From the NCBI RefSeq assembly GCF_013314535.1, contig NZ_JABUAE010000010.1, forward strand, positions 62,001 to 126,000: DNA of 64,000 nucleotides, given 5' to 3'. Source of the stretch: Bacillus sp. Xin1 (lineage in GTDB: Bacteria > Bacillota > Bacilli > Bacillales > Bacillaceae_G). A program made the translations under genes and the position numbers. Below, one piece after another: positions 41,303 through 49,604 of the stretch. The notes beneath the pieces are model-generated. The model was not told where the DNA came from, did no database searches, and saw only the letters and a list, made by a program, of their open reading frames with translations. Each line of letters begins with the position of its first letter. The first letter of the stretch is position 1.

Positions 41303-42196
41303 ATGAACGTTGATATCTTAAAAATATTTGTGACTGTCGTAGAACAAAAGCATTTCTCGCGCGCGGCAGAACTACTCAATCTTTCACAGCCCGGCGTCAG
41401 CATGCATATCCGTAACTTGGAAAACGAATTTGGTACTACTCTTATTCAGCGCTCCCCAAAGCATGTTCAAGTGACAGAGGCCGGTAACATTTTATATATC
41501 CATGCAAAGCAAATGCTATCTCTTTATGAAGAAGCAAAACAAGAAATTAACGAACTACATAACGTTGTCACGGGAACGCTGCGCATCGGAGCGAGCTTTA
41601 CGATCGGTGAGTACTTACTTCCGAAAATATTGGCGCGCTATGCCAATGAAAATCCGCACGTAGAGGTACATACGTTCATCTCCAATACAGAAGAAGTTCT
41701 CCAAAGCCTTCGTTCCAACCAAATCGATATCGGCTTAGTAGAAGGTCAAGTCGTATACACCGACATAGATGTAGAGACTTTTATGGAAGATGAAATGAAA
41801 CTTGTTGTTCCACCAAATCACCCTCTTCTGAGCATGCATACAATCGATGAAGCTTCCCTCCAAGATCAAGTATGGGTTCTGAGAGAAACTGGCTCTGGCA
41901 CACGTGCCTATAGCGATCGCTTTATCCATCATCACCATTTAAAAATGAAGCGCTTCTTTACCTTTAGCAGCATTCAAAGTGTAAAGGAAGCCGTTGCCGC
42001 GGGGCTTGGCATCGCAATCCTTTCCGACTGGACTGTAAGGAAAGAATTGCAAGCAAAGGAGATTTTTCATATCGAAGTTCCAAACGAAAAACTCATCCGT
42101 CCTTTCTCTATCGTTCGTGGTAAATACTTTATCCACTCTAAAGCGATTCAAGTCTTTTTAGATCACGTTCAATCATTTGTACAAAAACAGATTTAA
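41303..42196 (+). CDS. LysR family transcriptional regulator
   Basis: A 297-aa regulator with the LysR winged helix (DILKIFVTVVEQKHFSRAAELLNLSQPGVSMHIRNLENEFG, residues 3-43) and a substrate-binding domain (GTLRIGASFTIGEYLLPKILARYA). AAGGGAG lies 9 bases before the ATG. It is divergent from yeiH, so it probably regulates that transporter in response to a small effector. It resembles the CysL/YeiE type. A repeat element occupies most of its leader. Confidence 0.9.
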   Translation: MNVDILKIFVTVVEQKHFSRAAELLNLSQPGVSMHIRNLENEFGTTLIQRSPKHVQVTEAGNILYIHAKQMLSLYEEAKQEINELHNVVTGTLRIGASFTIGEYLLPKILARYANENPHVEVHTFISNTEEVLQSLRSNQIDIGLVEGQVVYTDIDVETFMEDEMKLVVPPNHPLLSMHTIDEASLQDQVWVLRETGSGTRAYSDRFIHHHHLKMKRFFTFSSIQSVKEAVAAGLGIAILSDWTVRKELQAKEIFHIEVPNEKLIRPFSIVRGKYFIHSKAIQVFLDHVQSFVQKQI

Positions 42197-42225
42197 AAGC
42201 ATTGCCGCTTATCGCACAACTCTAA

Positions 42226-42366
42226 TACATCTTTGATTTTGTCGGTTCTTCGTTTGAAGGCTATATTATCGGTGATGCCAACGCGCCCGGTGAAATTTCA
42301 AAGGATAAAGAAGCATTAGCAAAAATAAAACTATATAATGAACACTTTAAAAATAACGACCAATAA
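42226..42366 (+). pseudogene. C-terminal remnant of an unidentified gene
   Basis: An open stretch without start codon reads YIFDFVGSSFEGYIIGDA, continues to KDKEALAKIKLYNEHFKNND and ends in a stop at 42364-42366. The codon before it (42223-42225) is TAA, and no start or ribosome binding site is present. The sequence looks protein-like, with charged and hydrophobic residues in balance. I do not recognise the family. It is probably the remnant left after a deletion between the LysR gene and the ABC-F gene. Confidence 0.5.
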
Positions 42367-42371
42367 TTGGT

Positions 42372-42401
42372 TTGACAAATTAGTTTGTATGCGCATACAA
42401 T
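42372..42401 (+). promoter_or_regulatory. ABC-F promoter with an embedded palindromic operator
   Basis: TTGACA (42372-42377) and TACAAT (42396-42401) are 18 bases apart. Between them lies the perfect 16-bp palindrome TTGTATGCGCATACAA (42385-42400), which overlaps the -10. A dimeric repressor, or a MerR-type activator, could use it. Confidence 0.75.
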
Positions 42402-42436
42402 AAAAATAATATTATGAAAGGAAGGTAACCCGGCCA

Positions 42437-42448
42437 ATGAAGTTCTAA
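42437..42448 (+). promoter_or_regulatory. Three-codon leader peptide (M-K-F) in the ABC-F leader
   Basis: ATG AAG TTC TAA, with AAGGAAGG about 10 bases upstream. Segment 1 of the attenuator (CTCTTTTCTA, 42451-42460) begins 2 bases after the stop, so a ribosome stalled on this peptide would cover it. Confidence 0.6.
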
Positions 42449-42496
42449 TTCTCTTTTCTAATCATTCATCACAAATAGTGAAACAAAATGATGAAA

Positions 42497-42509
42497 ACTA
42501 GAAGAGGAT
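42497..42509 (+). promoter_or_regulatory. Anti-terminator segment of the ABC-F leader
   Basis: ACTAGAAGAGGAT is nearly identical to the right arm of the terminator (ACTAGGGAGGAT, 42624-42635). It can pair with its left arm (42609-42620), or with segment 1 at 42451-42460. This gives two mutually exclusive folds. Confidence 0.6.
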
Positions 42510-42608
42510 TAGTCTGTCCATTTGTCGATACTTTCTTTTATCGTGATCGTGTAAAAATATGTGCATCGCTTATTTTCGCACACTTTTTTACATATATGGG
42601 CGTCGTCT

Positions 42609-42640
42609 ATCCTCTCTAGTGAAACTAGGGAGGATTTTTT
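42609..42640 (+). terminator. Intrinsic attenuator that contains the ABC-F ribosome binding site
   Basis: ATCCTCTCTAGT (42609-42620) and ACTAGGGAGGAT (42624-42635) form a 12-bp stem with one G-U pair and a GAA loop, then six T residues up to the base before the ATG at 42641. GGGAGG in the right arm is also the ribosome binding site, so the hairpin can block both elongation and initiation. Confidence 0.85.
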
Positions 42641-44275
42641 ATGACCATTTTATTTGCACGCAATATTGAAAAAGGCTTCGGTAACCGCACTATATTCACA
42701 TTACAATCACTTGAAATACAGGCGAATGATCGCATCGGAATCGTCGGGATTAACGGTGCTGGAAAGTCTACGTTATTACAAATATTAAGCAAAGAAGTAG
42801 AACCTGATGAAGTTACGGTTACGCATCACGGCTCTATCGCTATCATTCCTCAGTTTAGCGAAGAGACGTTAGCAACTGCTTCCTCTCTCGCAAAGGGAAA
42901 GTGGAACATTTCGAGCGTTTCAGAGACAATGAGCGGCGGTGAGCGGATGCGCTTAAAGATTGCTCATGCTCTTGAGCAAGAAGCATCTATTTTGTTTGCA
43001 GATGAACCGACGAGTCATTTAGATATGTATGGTACAGAACAACTAGAACAAGCACTTTTGTCTTATAAAGGCGCAATTGTCCTAATCTCTCATGACCGTG
43101 CATTTCTAGATGCAATTTGTACAAAGATTATTGAAATTGAAGATGGTACAGTTCGTGAATATAGAGGGAACTATTCAAATTACCGTGAACAAAAAGAGCG
43201 TGAACGAATCCAAAAACAAGCCGAATATGAGCAATACGTACAAGAAAAGACGCGATTAGAACAATCTATTTTACACCGAAAGCAGCGCGCTTCTAGTATG
43301 ACAAAGATTCCAACTCGGTATAGTTCTTCTGAGTCTAAACTTTATAAATTAGGTGCTGCCCTTAGCCAAGAGAACGTTAGCAAAGCAGCAAAAGCATTAG
43401 AAACGAGACTGGAAAAACTAGAAAAGAAAGAAAAACCAAAAGAGTTTTCGCAAGCTCAATTTGATGTACAGTATCATGCACCCATTCACAGTAAAACGGC
43501 TATACAGTTTAATAAAACAACGAAAAAGCTTGAAAACCGCACACTGTTTCAAAATATGAATGGCGGTGTTGCTCCTAGGGCAAAACTTGCTATTTTAGGA
43601 GCGAATGGAAGCGGAAAAACAACGTTATTCAAAATGATCCTCGCAAAAGAGCGTGGCATTCAACTTTCAAAAAGTTGTAAAATCGGATACTTTGAACAGA
43701 CGTTATCCATTTTAAAAACAGATAAAACAATTTTAGAAAACGTGATGGAAGAAACGAATTACACAGAAGCATTCGTTCGTACAATATTAGCTCGCCTTCT
43801 CTTCCGACGCGAAGATGTGCATAAACCTGTGCACGTATTAAGCGGAGGTGAGCGGACAAAAGTTGCACTCGCAAAAGTATTTTTAGGAAACTATAATATG
43901 CTTCTGCTCGATGAACCAACGAATTATTTAGATTTAACAACGCAAGAAGAACTAGAGAACATTTTGCAAGAGTACCCTGGCACCGTCCTTTTCATTAGCC
44001 ATGACCGCGCCTTTATTCGCTCCGTTGCAGATCATATTTTGCATATCGATGAGACAGAACCACGACTCTTTCACGGGAATTATGATCAATATACGAAACG
44101 AACAGAACAAACTTCTGTCAACACGACCGAGCAAGAACTATTACGATTACAAACAAAACTAACAGAAGTTATCGGACGTATTTCCATGCCAGATCGCTAC
44201 GATGACATTGTACTTCTTGAGCAAGAATATGAAGAGTTATTGAAGAGAATTCGGAGTTGCAAGGAAGCACTCTAG
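42641..44275 (+). CDS. ABC-F ribosomal protection protein (VmlR/Vga-like)
   Basis: A 544-aa soluble protein with two ABC domains and no membrane segment. First domain: Walker A GINGAGKS (about residues 37-44), signature MSGGERMR and Walker B ILFADEPTSHLD. Second: Walker A GANGSGKT, signature LSGGERTK and Walker B LLLDEPTNYLD. The linker between them (EQKERERIQKQ and SILHRKQRASSM, about residues 185-275) is the basic coiled coil that reaches the peptidyl transferase centre in antibiotic-resistance ABC-F proteins. Such proteins dislodge lincosamides, pleuromutilins or streptogramins A from the ribosome; which drugs are affected here is not predictable. The leader attenuator supports antibiotic-inducible expression. 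Confidence 0.9.
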   Translation: MTILFARNIEKGFGNRTIFTLQSLEIQANDRIGIVGINGAGKSTLLQILSKEVEPDEVTVTHHGSIAIIPQFSEETLATASSLAKGKWNISSVSETMSGGERMRLKIAHALEQEASILFADEPTSHLDMYGTEQLEQALLSYKGAIVLISHDRAFLDAICTKIIEIEDGTVREYRGNYSNYREQKERERIQKQAEYEQYVQEKTRLEQSILHRKQRASSMTKIPTRYSSSESKLYKLGAALSQENVSKAAKALETRLEKLEKKEKPKEFSQAQFDVQYHAPIHSKTAIQFNKTTKKLENRTLFQNMNGGVAPRAKLAILGANGSGKTTLFKMILAKERGIQLSKSCKIGYFEQTLSILKTDKTILENVMEETNYTEAFVRTILARLLFRREDVHKPVHVLSGGERTKVALAKVFLGNYNMLLLDEPTNYLDLTTQEELENILQEYPGTVLFISHDRAFIRSVADHILHIDETEPRLFHGNYDQYTKRTEQTSVNTTEQELLRLQTKLTEVIGRISMPDRYDDIVLLEQEYEELLKRIRSCKEAL

Positions 44276-44285
44276 CGTCTTCCCT

Positions 44286-44378
44286 ATATATCGACGAGGT
44301 TCCCGCCATTTCCCAAGAAATATCGGAGGTTCGATATGCTAGGGTGACCCAAATATATCAACGCTTCTACAATATAAG
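44286..44378. repeat. Degenerate ATATATC-type motif stretch
   Basis: ATATATCGACG (44286), AAATATCGG (44318), ATATATCAACG (44353) and ATATAAG (44372) resemble the units of the array at 17524-17614, but their spacing is irregular (32, 35 and 19 bases). Confidence 0.4.
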
Positions 44379-44392
44379 ACATTCGTGAACAT

Positions 44393-44423
44393 AAAAAAGC
44401 CGTGCAATGAGCACGGCTTTTTT
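44393..44423. terminator. Bidirectional terminator between the ABC-F and YbjQ genes
   Basis: Perfect 13-bp stem AAAAAAGCCGTGC/GCACGGCTTTTTT with a 5-base loop. Confidence 0.92.
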
Positions 44424-44432
44424 CTTTATATG

Positions 44433-44744
44433 TTATACACGGACAGCTGTACCGCTGACCGCAACCATTAACATTCCTTCGCGAACTACTTCATAGTCCA
44501 CATCAATGCCAACAATCGCATTCGCACCTTTTTGCTTCGCAAGAGATTTCATCTCTTCCATCGCAATATCACGCGCTTCTTTTAATTTACTTTCATATGC
44601 ACCGGAACGGCCACCGACAACGTCACGAACAGAAGCGAATAAATCGCGAACGATATTTGCCCCCATAATTGCCTCGCCGTTTACAATATCAATATACTCG
44701 ATAATTTCTTTCCCTTGAATAGTAGAAGTTGTTGTTACAATCAT
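44433..44744 (-). CDS. YbjQ family protein (UPF0145, DUF74)
   Basis: A 103-aa protein with the pattern [29 protein letters not shown] and [17 protein letters not shown], the DUF74 heavy-metal-binding-like fold that forms pentameric rings. Function is not established. The ATG at 44744 has GGAGGAT upstream. It is a lone gene, with its own terminator. Confidence 0.88.
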   Translation of the reverse strand: MIVTTTSTIQGKEIIEYIDIVNGEAIMGANIVRDLFASVRDVVGGRSGAYESKLKEARDIAMEEMKSLAKQKGANAIVGIDVDYEVVREGMLMVAVSGTAVRV

Positions 44745-44837
44745 TTTTTACATCCTCCTATATATGTATCTTTTTGTTACCTACATATATGATACTCCAC
44801 TTCCGTTTAAATTACATATATCAAATTCTCTTATATC

Positions 44838-46553
44838 TTAAGAACTAAACTGCGCTTCGTATAATCTGCTATATCCACCGCCTTGCTCGATTAATTCTTC
44901 ATGGGATCCTTGCTCAGCGATACCATCTTTATTTACAACAACGATGCGATCTGCATTTTTAATTGTTGCAAGTCTATGAGCGATTACTAATGTCGTGCGG
45001 CCAACTGATAATTCAGCAAGCGATTTCTGAATCGCAAGTTCCGTTTCTGTATCCAGCGCAGAAGTTGCTTCATCTAAGATTAATATTGGTGGATTTTTCA
45101 GGAACATACGAGCAATTGCTAAACGTTGTTTTTGTCCTCCTGAAAGTTTCACCCCCCGCTCACCAATGACAGTATCTAATCCGTCTGGCTGCGAGTAAAT
45201 TAAGTCCTCTAATTGTGCACGCTTAACCGCTTTCCAAATTTCAGCTTCTGAAGCCTGTAAGTTTCCATACGCAATATTCTCTCGAATCGTTCCAGAGAAT
45301 AAGAACACATCCTGCTGCACAATTCCAATTTGCTTACGAAGTGACGATAACGTCATGTCTTTTGTATCAATACCGTCAATTGTGATAGAGCCATCTGCAA
45401 GCTCATAGAAACGTGGCAATAAACTACATAGCGTTGTCTTTCCAGCACCGGATGCGCCAACAAACGCAACCGTTTCTCCCGCATTAATTTTTAAGTCAAT
45501 ATTTTTTAAGATCGGCTCTTGTTTGTCATATCCGAAAGTGATGTTCTTATATTCAATATCACCATGTACTTGTTTTACTTCTATTGCATCCTTAGAATCT
45601 ACAATGTCAGGTTCTGTTTCAAGAAGTTCTACATATCTTTTAAAACCTGCAATTCCTTTTGGATAGCTTTCAATCACCGCATTAATTTTTTCAATTGGAC
45701 GGAAGAAAATATTCGTTAATAATACAAATCCGATAAACCCACCATATGTTAATTCTCCTTGCAGAACAAACCAAGTTCCGCAAATTAAAACAAACAATGT
45801 TACAAGGCGCATCAACATATAACTAATCGATGAATTTAAAGCCATGATTTTATATGCCATTAGCTTTGTCGTACGAAAACGAGCATTGTTTACCGCAAAC
45901 TGCTCCTTCTCAAACTTTTCGTTTCCGAATGCTTGGACAACACGAATTCCCCCAACATTATTTTCAATGCACGCATTAAAGTCAGCAATATCTGAAAATA
46001 AACGTCTAAACGTTCCTGTCATCTTACGATTGAAATAAAGTGCTAACCATAGTAAGAATGGAATTACCAAGAAAGTAAGTAGGGCTAACTTCCAGTTAAT
46101 AATCATCATAAATGAAAAGGCCCCAATTAAAGTCATAATCGCAATAAATAAGTCCTCGGGTCCATGGTGAGCAATTTCACCAATTTCCATTAAATCATTT
46201 GTAAGGCGTGAAATTAAATGACCTGTTTTGTTATTATCAAAAAATCGGAATGATAGCTTTTGAATATGATCAAATAATTTTTGGCGCATATCTGTTTCAA
46301 TATTAACACCAAGCATATGTCCCCAATATGTAACAATATATTGTAATCCTGCATTTAACACATAGATTGCGAATAGCCCGATGCAAGCCCATAAAATAAG
46401 TGTCCAATCTTGTCCTGGCAACAATTTATCAATAAACTGATTTACGATAAGCGGAAACCCAAGTTCCAGCAAGCCCGCAATAACCGCACAGGAAAAATCG
46501 AGTACGAATAAACCTTTGTATGGCTTATAGTAAGAAAAAAATCGACGTAGCAT
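44838..46553 (-). CDS. ABC exporter, fused membrane and ATPase domains
   Basis: A 571-aa half-transporter that should act as a homodimer or heterodimer. The first 310 residues form six hydrophobic segments; the ATPase domain has Walker A VGASGAGKT, the signature LSGGQKQRLAIAR, Walker B ILILDEATSALD and the switch His (IAHRLATI). It is of the multidrug/lipid exporter type; the substrate cannot be predicted. The promoter at 46591-46619 overlaps a strong Fur box, so it is probably expressed when iron is scarce; export of a siderophore or of a toxic metabolite is possible. It is a single gene. Confidence 0.88.
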   Translation of the reverse strand: MLRRFFSYYKPYKGLFVLDFSCAVIAGLLELGFPLIVNQFIDKLLPGQDWTLILWACIGLFAIYVLNAGLQYIVTYWGHMLGVNIETDMRQKLFDHIQKLSFRFFDNNKTGHLISRLTNDLMEIGEIAHHGPEDLFIAIMTLIGAFSFMMIINWKLALLTFLVIPFLLWLALYFNRKMTGTFRRLFSDIADFNACIENNVGGIRVVQAFGNEKFEKEQFAVNNARFRTTKLMAYKIMALNSSISYMLMRLVTLFVLICGTWFVLQGELTYGGFIGFVLLTNIFFRPIEKINAVIESYPKGIAGFKRYVELLETEPDIVDSKDAIEVKQVHGDIEYKNITFGYDKQEPILKNIDLKINAGETVAFVGASGAGKTTLCSLLPRFYELADGSITIDGIDTKDMTLSSLRKQIGIVQQDVFLFSGTIRENIAYGNLQASEAEIWKAVKRAQLEDLIYSQPDGLDTVIGERGVKLSGGQKQRLAIARMFLKNPPILILDEATSALDTETELAIQKSLAELSVGRTTLVIAHRLATIKNADRIVVVNKDGIAEQGSHEELIEQGGGYSRLYEAQFSS

Positions 46554-46590
46554 AAAGTTCCTCCCTCATTCAAAATAAAAAAGACTTTGC

Positions 46591-46628
46591 ATCATAACAA
46601 AGCCCCTACTAAATGATAACCATTATCA
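46591..46628 (-). promoter_or_regulatory. Fur box overlapping the ABC exporter promoter
   Basis: TGATAAC-C-ATTATCA (46614-46628) matches the Bacillus 7-1-7 Fur consensus TGATAAT-N-ATTATCA with one change. On the minus strand it covers the -35 TTATCA (46614-46619), which is 17 bases from TATGAT (46591-46596). Iron-dependent repression is predicted. Confidence 0.8.
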
Positions 46629-46673
46629 AGTGTTTATTCAAGTTATCTGTCTACAAATCTCTTATTCTAAATG

Positions 46674-46703
46674 AAAAAAGACCTTCATGAATGAAGGTCT
46701 TTT
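46674..46703 (-). terminator. minJ terminator
   Basis: AAAGACCTTCA/TGAAGGTCTTT stem (46677-46687 and 46692-46702) with a TGAA loop and a T-run on the minus strand. Confidence 0.88.
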
Positions 46704-46706
46704 CAT

Positions 46707-47891
46707 TTACACTGCTTCCGTATCCCACTTATGATCTTGCTCTACAAACACGATACCTAATTCATGATGTCCACCCGCATATAATGCAGTTTGAGCAAGG
46801 CGAAGCTCACCATTTGTATCAAGCACTTCTAATTTACAAAATGCCCCTGTCGTCTTAAACTGAAGCGCATCATAAAACTCCTCTGCAGTTTTAGGAATTA
46901 CACCGTTTACTTTCGTAATAACCTCTCCGGGCTTCAAATCTAATTCTGCACCGACTGTATTTGGAATAATACCTAATACAACTAATCCATCATCGCGCGC
47001 TGCAAAGTACGCTGGACGCGTTTCATCAGCGATCCGCTCTCGCATTGAAATAGTAAAGCGACCAAGCATTGCAACTCCCATTGCAATAATCGCTAAAACA
47101 GACCACCAATAACTAACTACACCTAAAATAAGAACAAGAGTCGCTAATCCAAATATACGTCTTCCTGTAAACCATAACGCTTCCGTCGGTTCCTCACTTC
47201 TAATTGTTCGCATAAAGCCAATTACAAACGGAACTAGGAATAAGGAATATGTTTGCGAGCCAACCGAAACGACTGGCCACCACGAAACAAATTGTGTGAC
47301 AGCATCTCCTGGCACAAGAATAAAAATTGGAACGAGCCATAAACGCTTTGATTCATGCAATCCAATATTCAAACCACGCTTGCCTTTACGCATTTTTGGC
47401 GTTGAATACCGCACTGCATTTTTCGAAATTAATAGTCCTTCTACAACTAGCATCAAGCCAAGTAAAATGGCAAGTGATGCAATCGTGCTCTCTTCCCCTT
47501 CCCCAAACTGTAAGAAAGAGATTGGGAGCTTAGAAGACAATAAAGCTGCTACAATTGCCACACCAAATGTATAAGCAGCAGATAAATATCTATATCCAGC
47601 AGCTAATCCAAATACAAGTGTCCAAATCAAAATGATCCATATACTTGCTTGCGACAAAACTAGCCCAGCCCCGACTGTTATGATGGATACAATAAATCCA
47701 TATCCAACTCCTGCAAACAGAGATGTTCGTAGTTCAAACCAAACATCATATACTTTAAAAGAAAAATCTTTTCGTTCTCGTAATATACGTAAGTATCCAA
47801 CAAAGATGCTACTTATCAAAAACACATAAACAGCAGGATGTAAGAAAAAACGCCCAACTGCTCGCATTATCTCAAAAGACCATGCCTCCAC
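46707..47891 (-). CDS. minJ: MinJ, PDZ membrane protein of division site selection
   Basis: About 394 aa. Roughly seven hydrophobic segments (residues about 10-290) are followed by a C-terminal PDZ domain (GLVVLGIIPNTVGAELDLKPGE and KVNGVIPKTAEEFYDAL). MinJ links MinD to DivIVA at the pole and septum in Bacillus. I suggest the GTG at 47891 as the start, since this aligns with the short B. subtilis N-terminus before FFLHP and has GGTGGTGA 8 bases upstream. The ATG at 47909 adds six residues and has no ribosome binding site. Gene order (minJ, ctp, ftsX, ftsE, cccB, prfB, secA) equals B. subtilis without the swrA genes. Confidence 0.9.
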   Translation of the reverse strand: MEAWSFEIMRAVGRFFLHPAVYVFLISSIFVGYLRILRERKDFSFKVYDVWFELRTSLFAGVGYGFIVSIITVGAGLVLSQASIWIILIWTLVFGLAAGYRYLSAAYTFGVAIVAALLSSKLPISFLQFGEGEESTIASLAILLGLMLVVEGLLISKNAVRYSTPKMRKGKRGLNIGLHESKRLWLVPIFILVPGDAVTQFVSWWPVVSVGSQTYSLFLVPFVIGFMRTIRSEEPTEALWFTGRRIFGLATLVLILGVVSYWWSVLAIIAMGVAMLGRFTISMRERIADETRPAYFAARDDGLVVLGIIPNTVGAELDLKPGEVITKVNGVIPKTAEEFYDALQFKTTGAFCKLEVLDTNGELRLAQTALYAGGHHELGIVFVEQDHKWDTEAV

Positions 47892-47936
47892 GAACCGATT
47901 CACCACCATTTATATCATTCTTTCTTTTTATCTTAT

Positions 47937-47962
47937 CATAAAGTGAAACTTTAATCAGTGGG
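47937..47962 (+). repeat. Short repeat with TAAAGTGAAACTTTAATCAG
   Basis: A 21-base identity with 60503-60524; it includes an AAAGT-GAA-ACTTT hairpin. It lies in the leader of minJ. A shorter relative (AAGTGAAACTTTAT) is at 53695-53708. Confidence 0.55.
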
Positions 47963-48014
47963 GTTTTCTTCAACATTCGCTTTCCTTGCTGTTATTACAT
48001 TACAAATACATACA

Positions 48015-48048
48015 AAAAAATACAGGCAATAACATGCCTGTATTTTTT
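48015..48048 (-). terminator. Terminator of the C-terminal protease gene
   Basis: Perfect 14-bp stem AAAAAATACAGGCA/TGCCTGTATTTTTT with a 6-base loop and a T-run on the minus strand. Confidence 0.9.
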
Positions 48049-48049
48049 C

Positions 48050-49486
48050 TTACTTCGCCATTAATTTTAATGCAGCCTGTAATTGTAAGTCATTTTCACC
48101 AGAGCGGATTTTTTCAATAATTTTATTTTGAAGGACTTCAGCTGTCTTTTTATCAAGTTGGCCCGTTACTTCCATTTCATTTGCATTTTGGAAAGCTTTT
48201 AAAGCCGACTCAGTTTCTTTACTGAAGTATCCATCCTCACGCCCAGGAACATACCCTAAACTTTTCAACATTTCTTGTGCATGTTTTACTTGCACGTCAT
48301 TCGCATTATAAGAAAGTGTTTTCTCAATTTGAATTGGTGTTGCATGATAATAACCTGGCTGTTTCACTTCCACTGTTGGGGCAATTCCTTTCTTATGAAT
48401 CCAATTGCCATCTGGTGTAAGCCATTTAAACATTGTCAGTTTAATGTTACTGCCGTCTTTAAACGGAACAGCTTGCTGAACAGTGCCTTTTCCAAATGTT
48501 GTTTCACCAATTAAATCGTATCCTTCTCCTTCTTTTAATGCACCCGCTAAAATTTCAGAAGCAGATGCACTTCCTTTATCAATTAATACTGAAATCGGAT
48601 ATGGTTTTCTCTCTTTTAATTCAGTTGAAAATTTCTTTTTCTCACCATTTCGTTGTTCAACTTGCATCATTGGCTTTTTGTCTGTCATGATTAATCCTAA
48701 AATATCTTGCACACTATTTAAGTAACCCCCTGGATTACCACGCACGTCAATGATAAGACCTGTTATATCTTTCTTTTCAAGTTCTTTTAATTGATCTTTA
48801 AATTCTTTCGCTGTATTTTCAGAGAAAGATGTAATTTGAATATAACCTATATTTTTCCCCTTCTCTTCCTTTACAGAACTAAATACAGTAAAAATCGGAA
48901 TCTTTTCACGTTTAATTTTAAATTCGAGTGGATCCGTCACACCAGGCCTTTTGATTTCAATGGCAACAGTCGTTCCTTTCTTACCACGAATCTTTAAGAC
49001 TGCTTCTTCACGTGATAAATCTTTTACACTGTTTCCATCTACTGATAGAATTTGATCATTTGGTTTAATGCCTGCTTTTTCTGCCGGTGATCCTTTAATT
49101 GGAGAGACAATGATCAATTTCCCGTCCGTTTTGTTCACCTCAGCACCAATACCTTCGAGCTCCGGATCAAGTGATTGCTCAAATTGTTTCGCTGTTTCTT
49201 TATCCATATACGTGGAATAAGGGTCTTTCAGCGTAGACAACATTCCCTGTATCGCACCCTCCACAAGCTTGCCGTCCTTCACGTCTTCCACATAACGCGA
49301 ATCAATCAATGCATACGCTTCATTAATTTTAGCTAAATCCCCTTGCTTCGTGCCAGTACTATCACTTGAAATTGTTTGCGTCATATAAGATGGATTGATT
49401 CCAAACATATACATACCTGCAAACATTCCGCCAGCACCAATTAAAAATGCAACAACCATTCCAATAATCGCAACTCTACGTTTCAA
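48050..49486 (-). CDS. C-terminal processing peptidase (S41, CtpA/CtpB type)
   Basis: A 478-aa secreted or membrane-anchored protease: N-terminal hydrophobic segment (AIIGMVVAFLIGAGGMFAGMY), PDZ domain (IIVSPIKGSPAEKAGIKPND), S41 catalytic core with Ser in KGSASASEILAGAL and Lys in TTFGKGTVQ, and a C-terminal peptidoglycan-binding domain (QEMLKSLGYVPGREDGYFS). CtpB in B. subtilis cleaves SpoIVFA in the sporulation signalling pathway and lies at this position. I place the start at a TTG at 49486, 7 bases after AAGGGGAA; an upstream ATG overlaps the ftsX terminator. Confidence 0.92.
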   Translation of the reverse strand: MKRRVAIIGMVVAFLIGAGGMFAGMYMFGINPSYMTQTISSDSTGTKQGDLAKINEAYALIDSRYVEDVKDGKLVEGAIQGMLSTLKDPYSTYMDKETAKQFEQSLDPELEGIGAEVNKTDGKLIIVSPIKGSPAEKAGIKPNDQILSVDGNSVKDLSREEAVLKIRGKKGTTVAIEIKRPGVTDPLEFKIKREKIPIFTVFSSVKEEKGKNIGYIQITSFSENTAKEFKDQLKELEKKDITGLIIDVRGNPGGYLNSVQDILGLIMTDKKPMMQVEQRNGEKKKFSTELKERKPYPISVLIDKGSASASEILAGALKEGEGYDLIGETTFGKGTVQQAVPFKDGSNIKLTMFKWLTPDGNWIHKKGIAPTVEVKQPGYYHATPIQIEKTLSYNANDVQVKHAQEMLKSLGYVPGREDGYFSKETESALKAFQNANEMEVTGQLDKKTAEVLQNKIIEKIRSGENDLQLQAALKLMAK

Positions 49487-49526
49487 TGCGGAATTCCCCT
49501 TTCCAAAACACACAGGTGGTGTAGCA

Positions 49527-49555
49527 AAAGGCATCACACATTGTGTGATGCCTTT
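49527..49555 (-). terminator. Terminator of ftsEX
   Basis: Perfect 14-bp palindromic stem AAAGGCATCACACA/TGTGTGATGCCTTT, followed by a short TTTT on the minus strand, 50 bases after the ftsX stop. Confidence 0.7.
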
Positions 49556-49604
49556 ACCTATTTCTACTATATGATAAGCTTGTACGAATTATGTTTGCAA
49601 CTTT

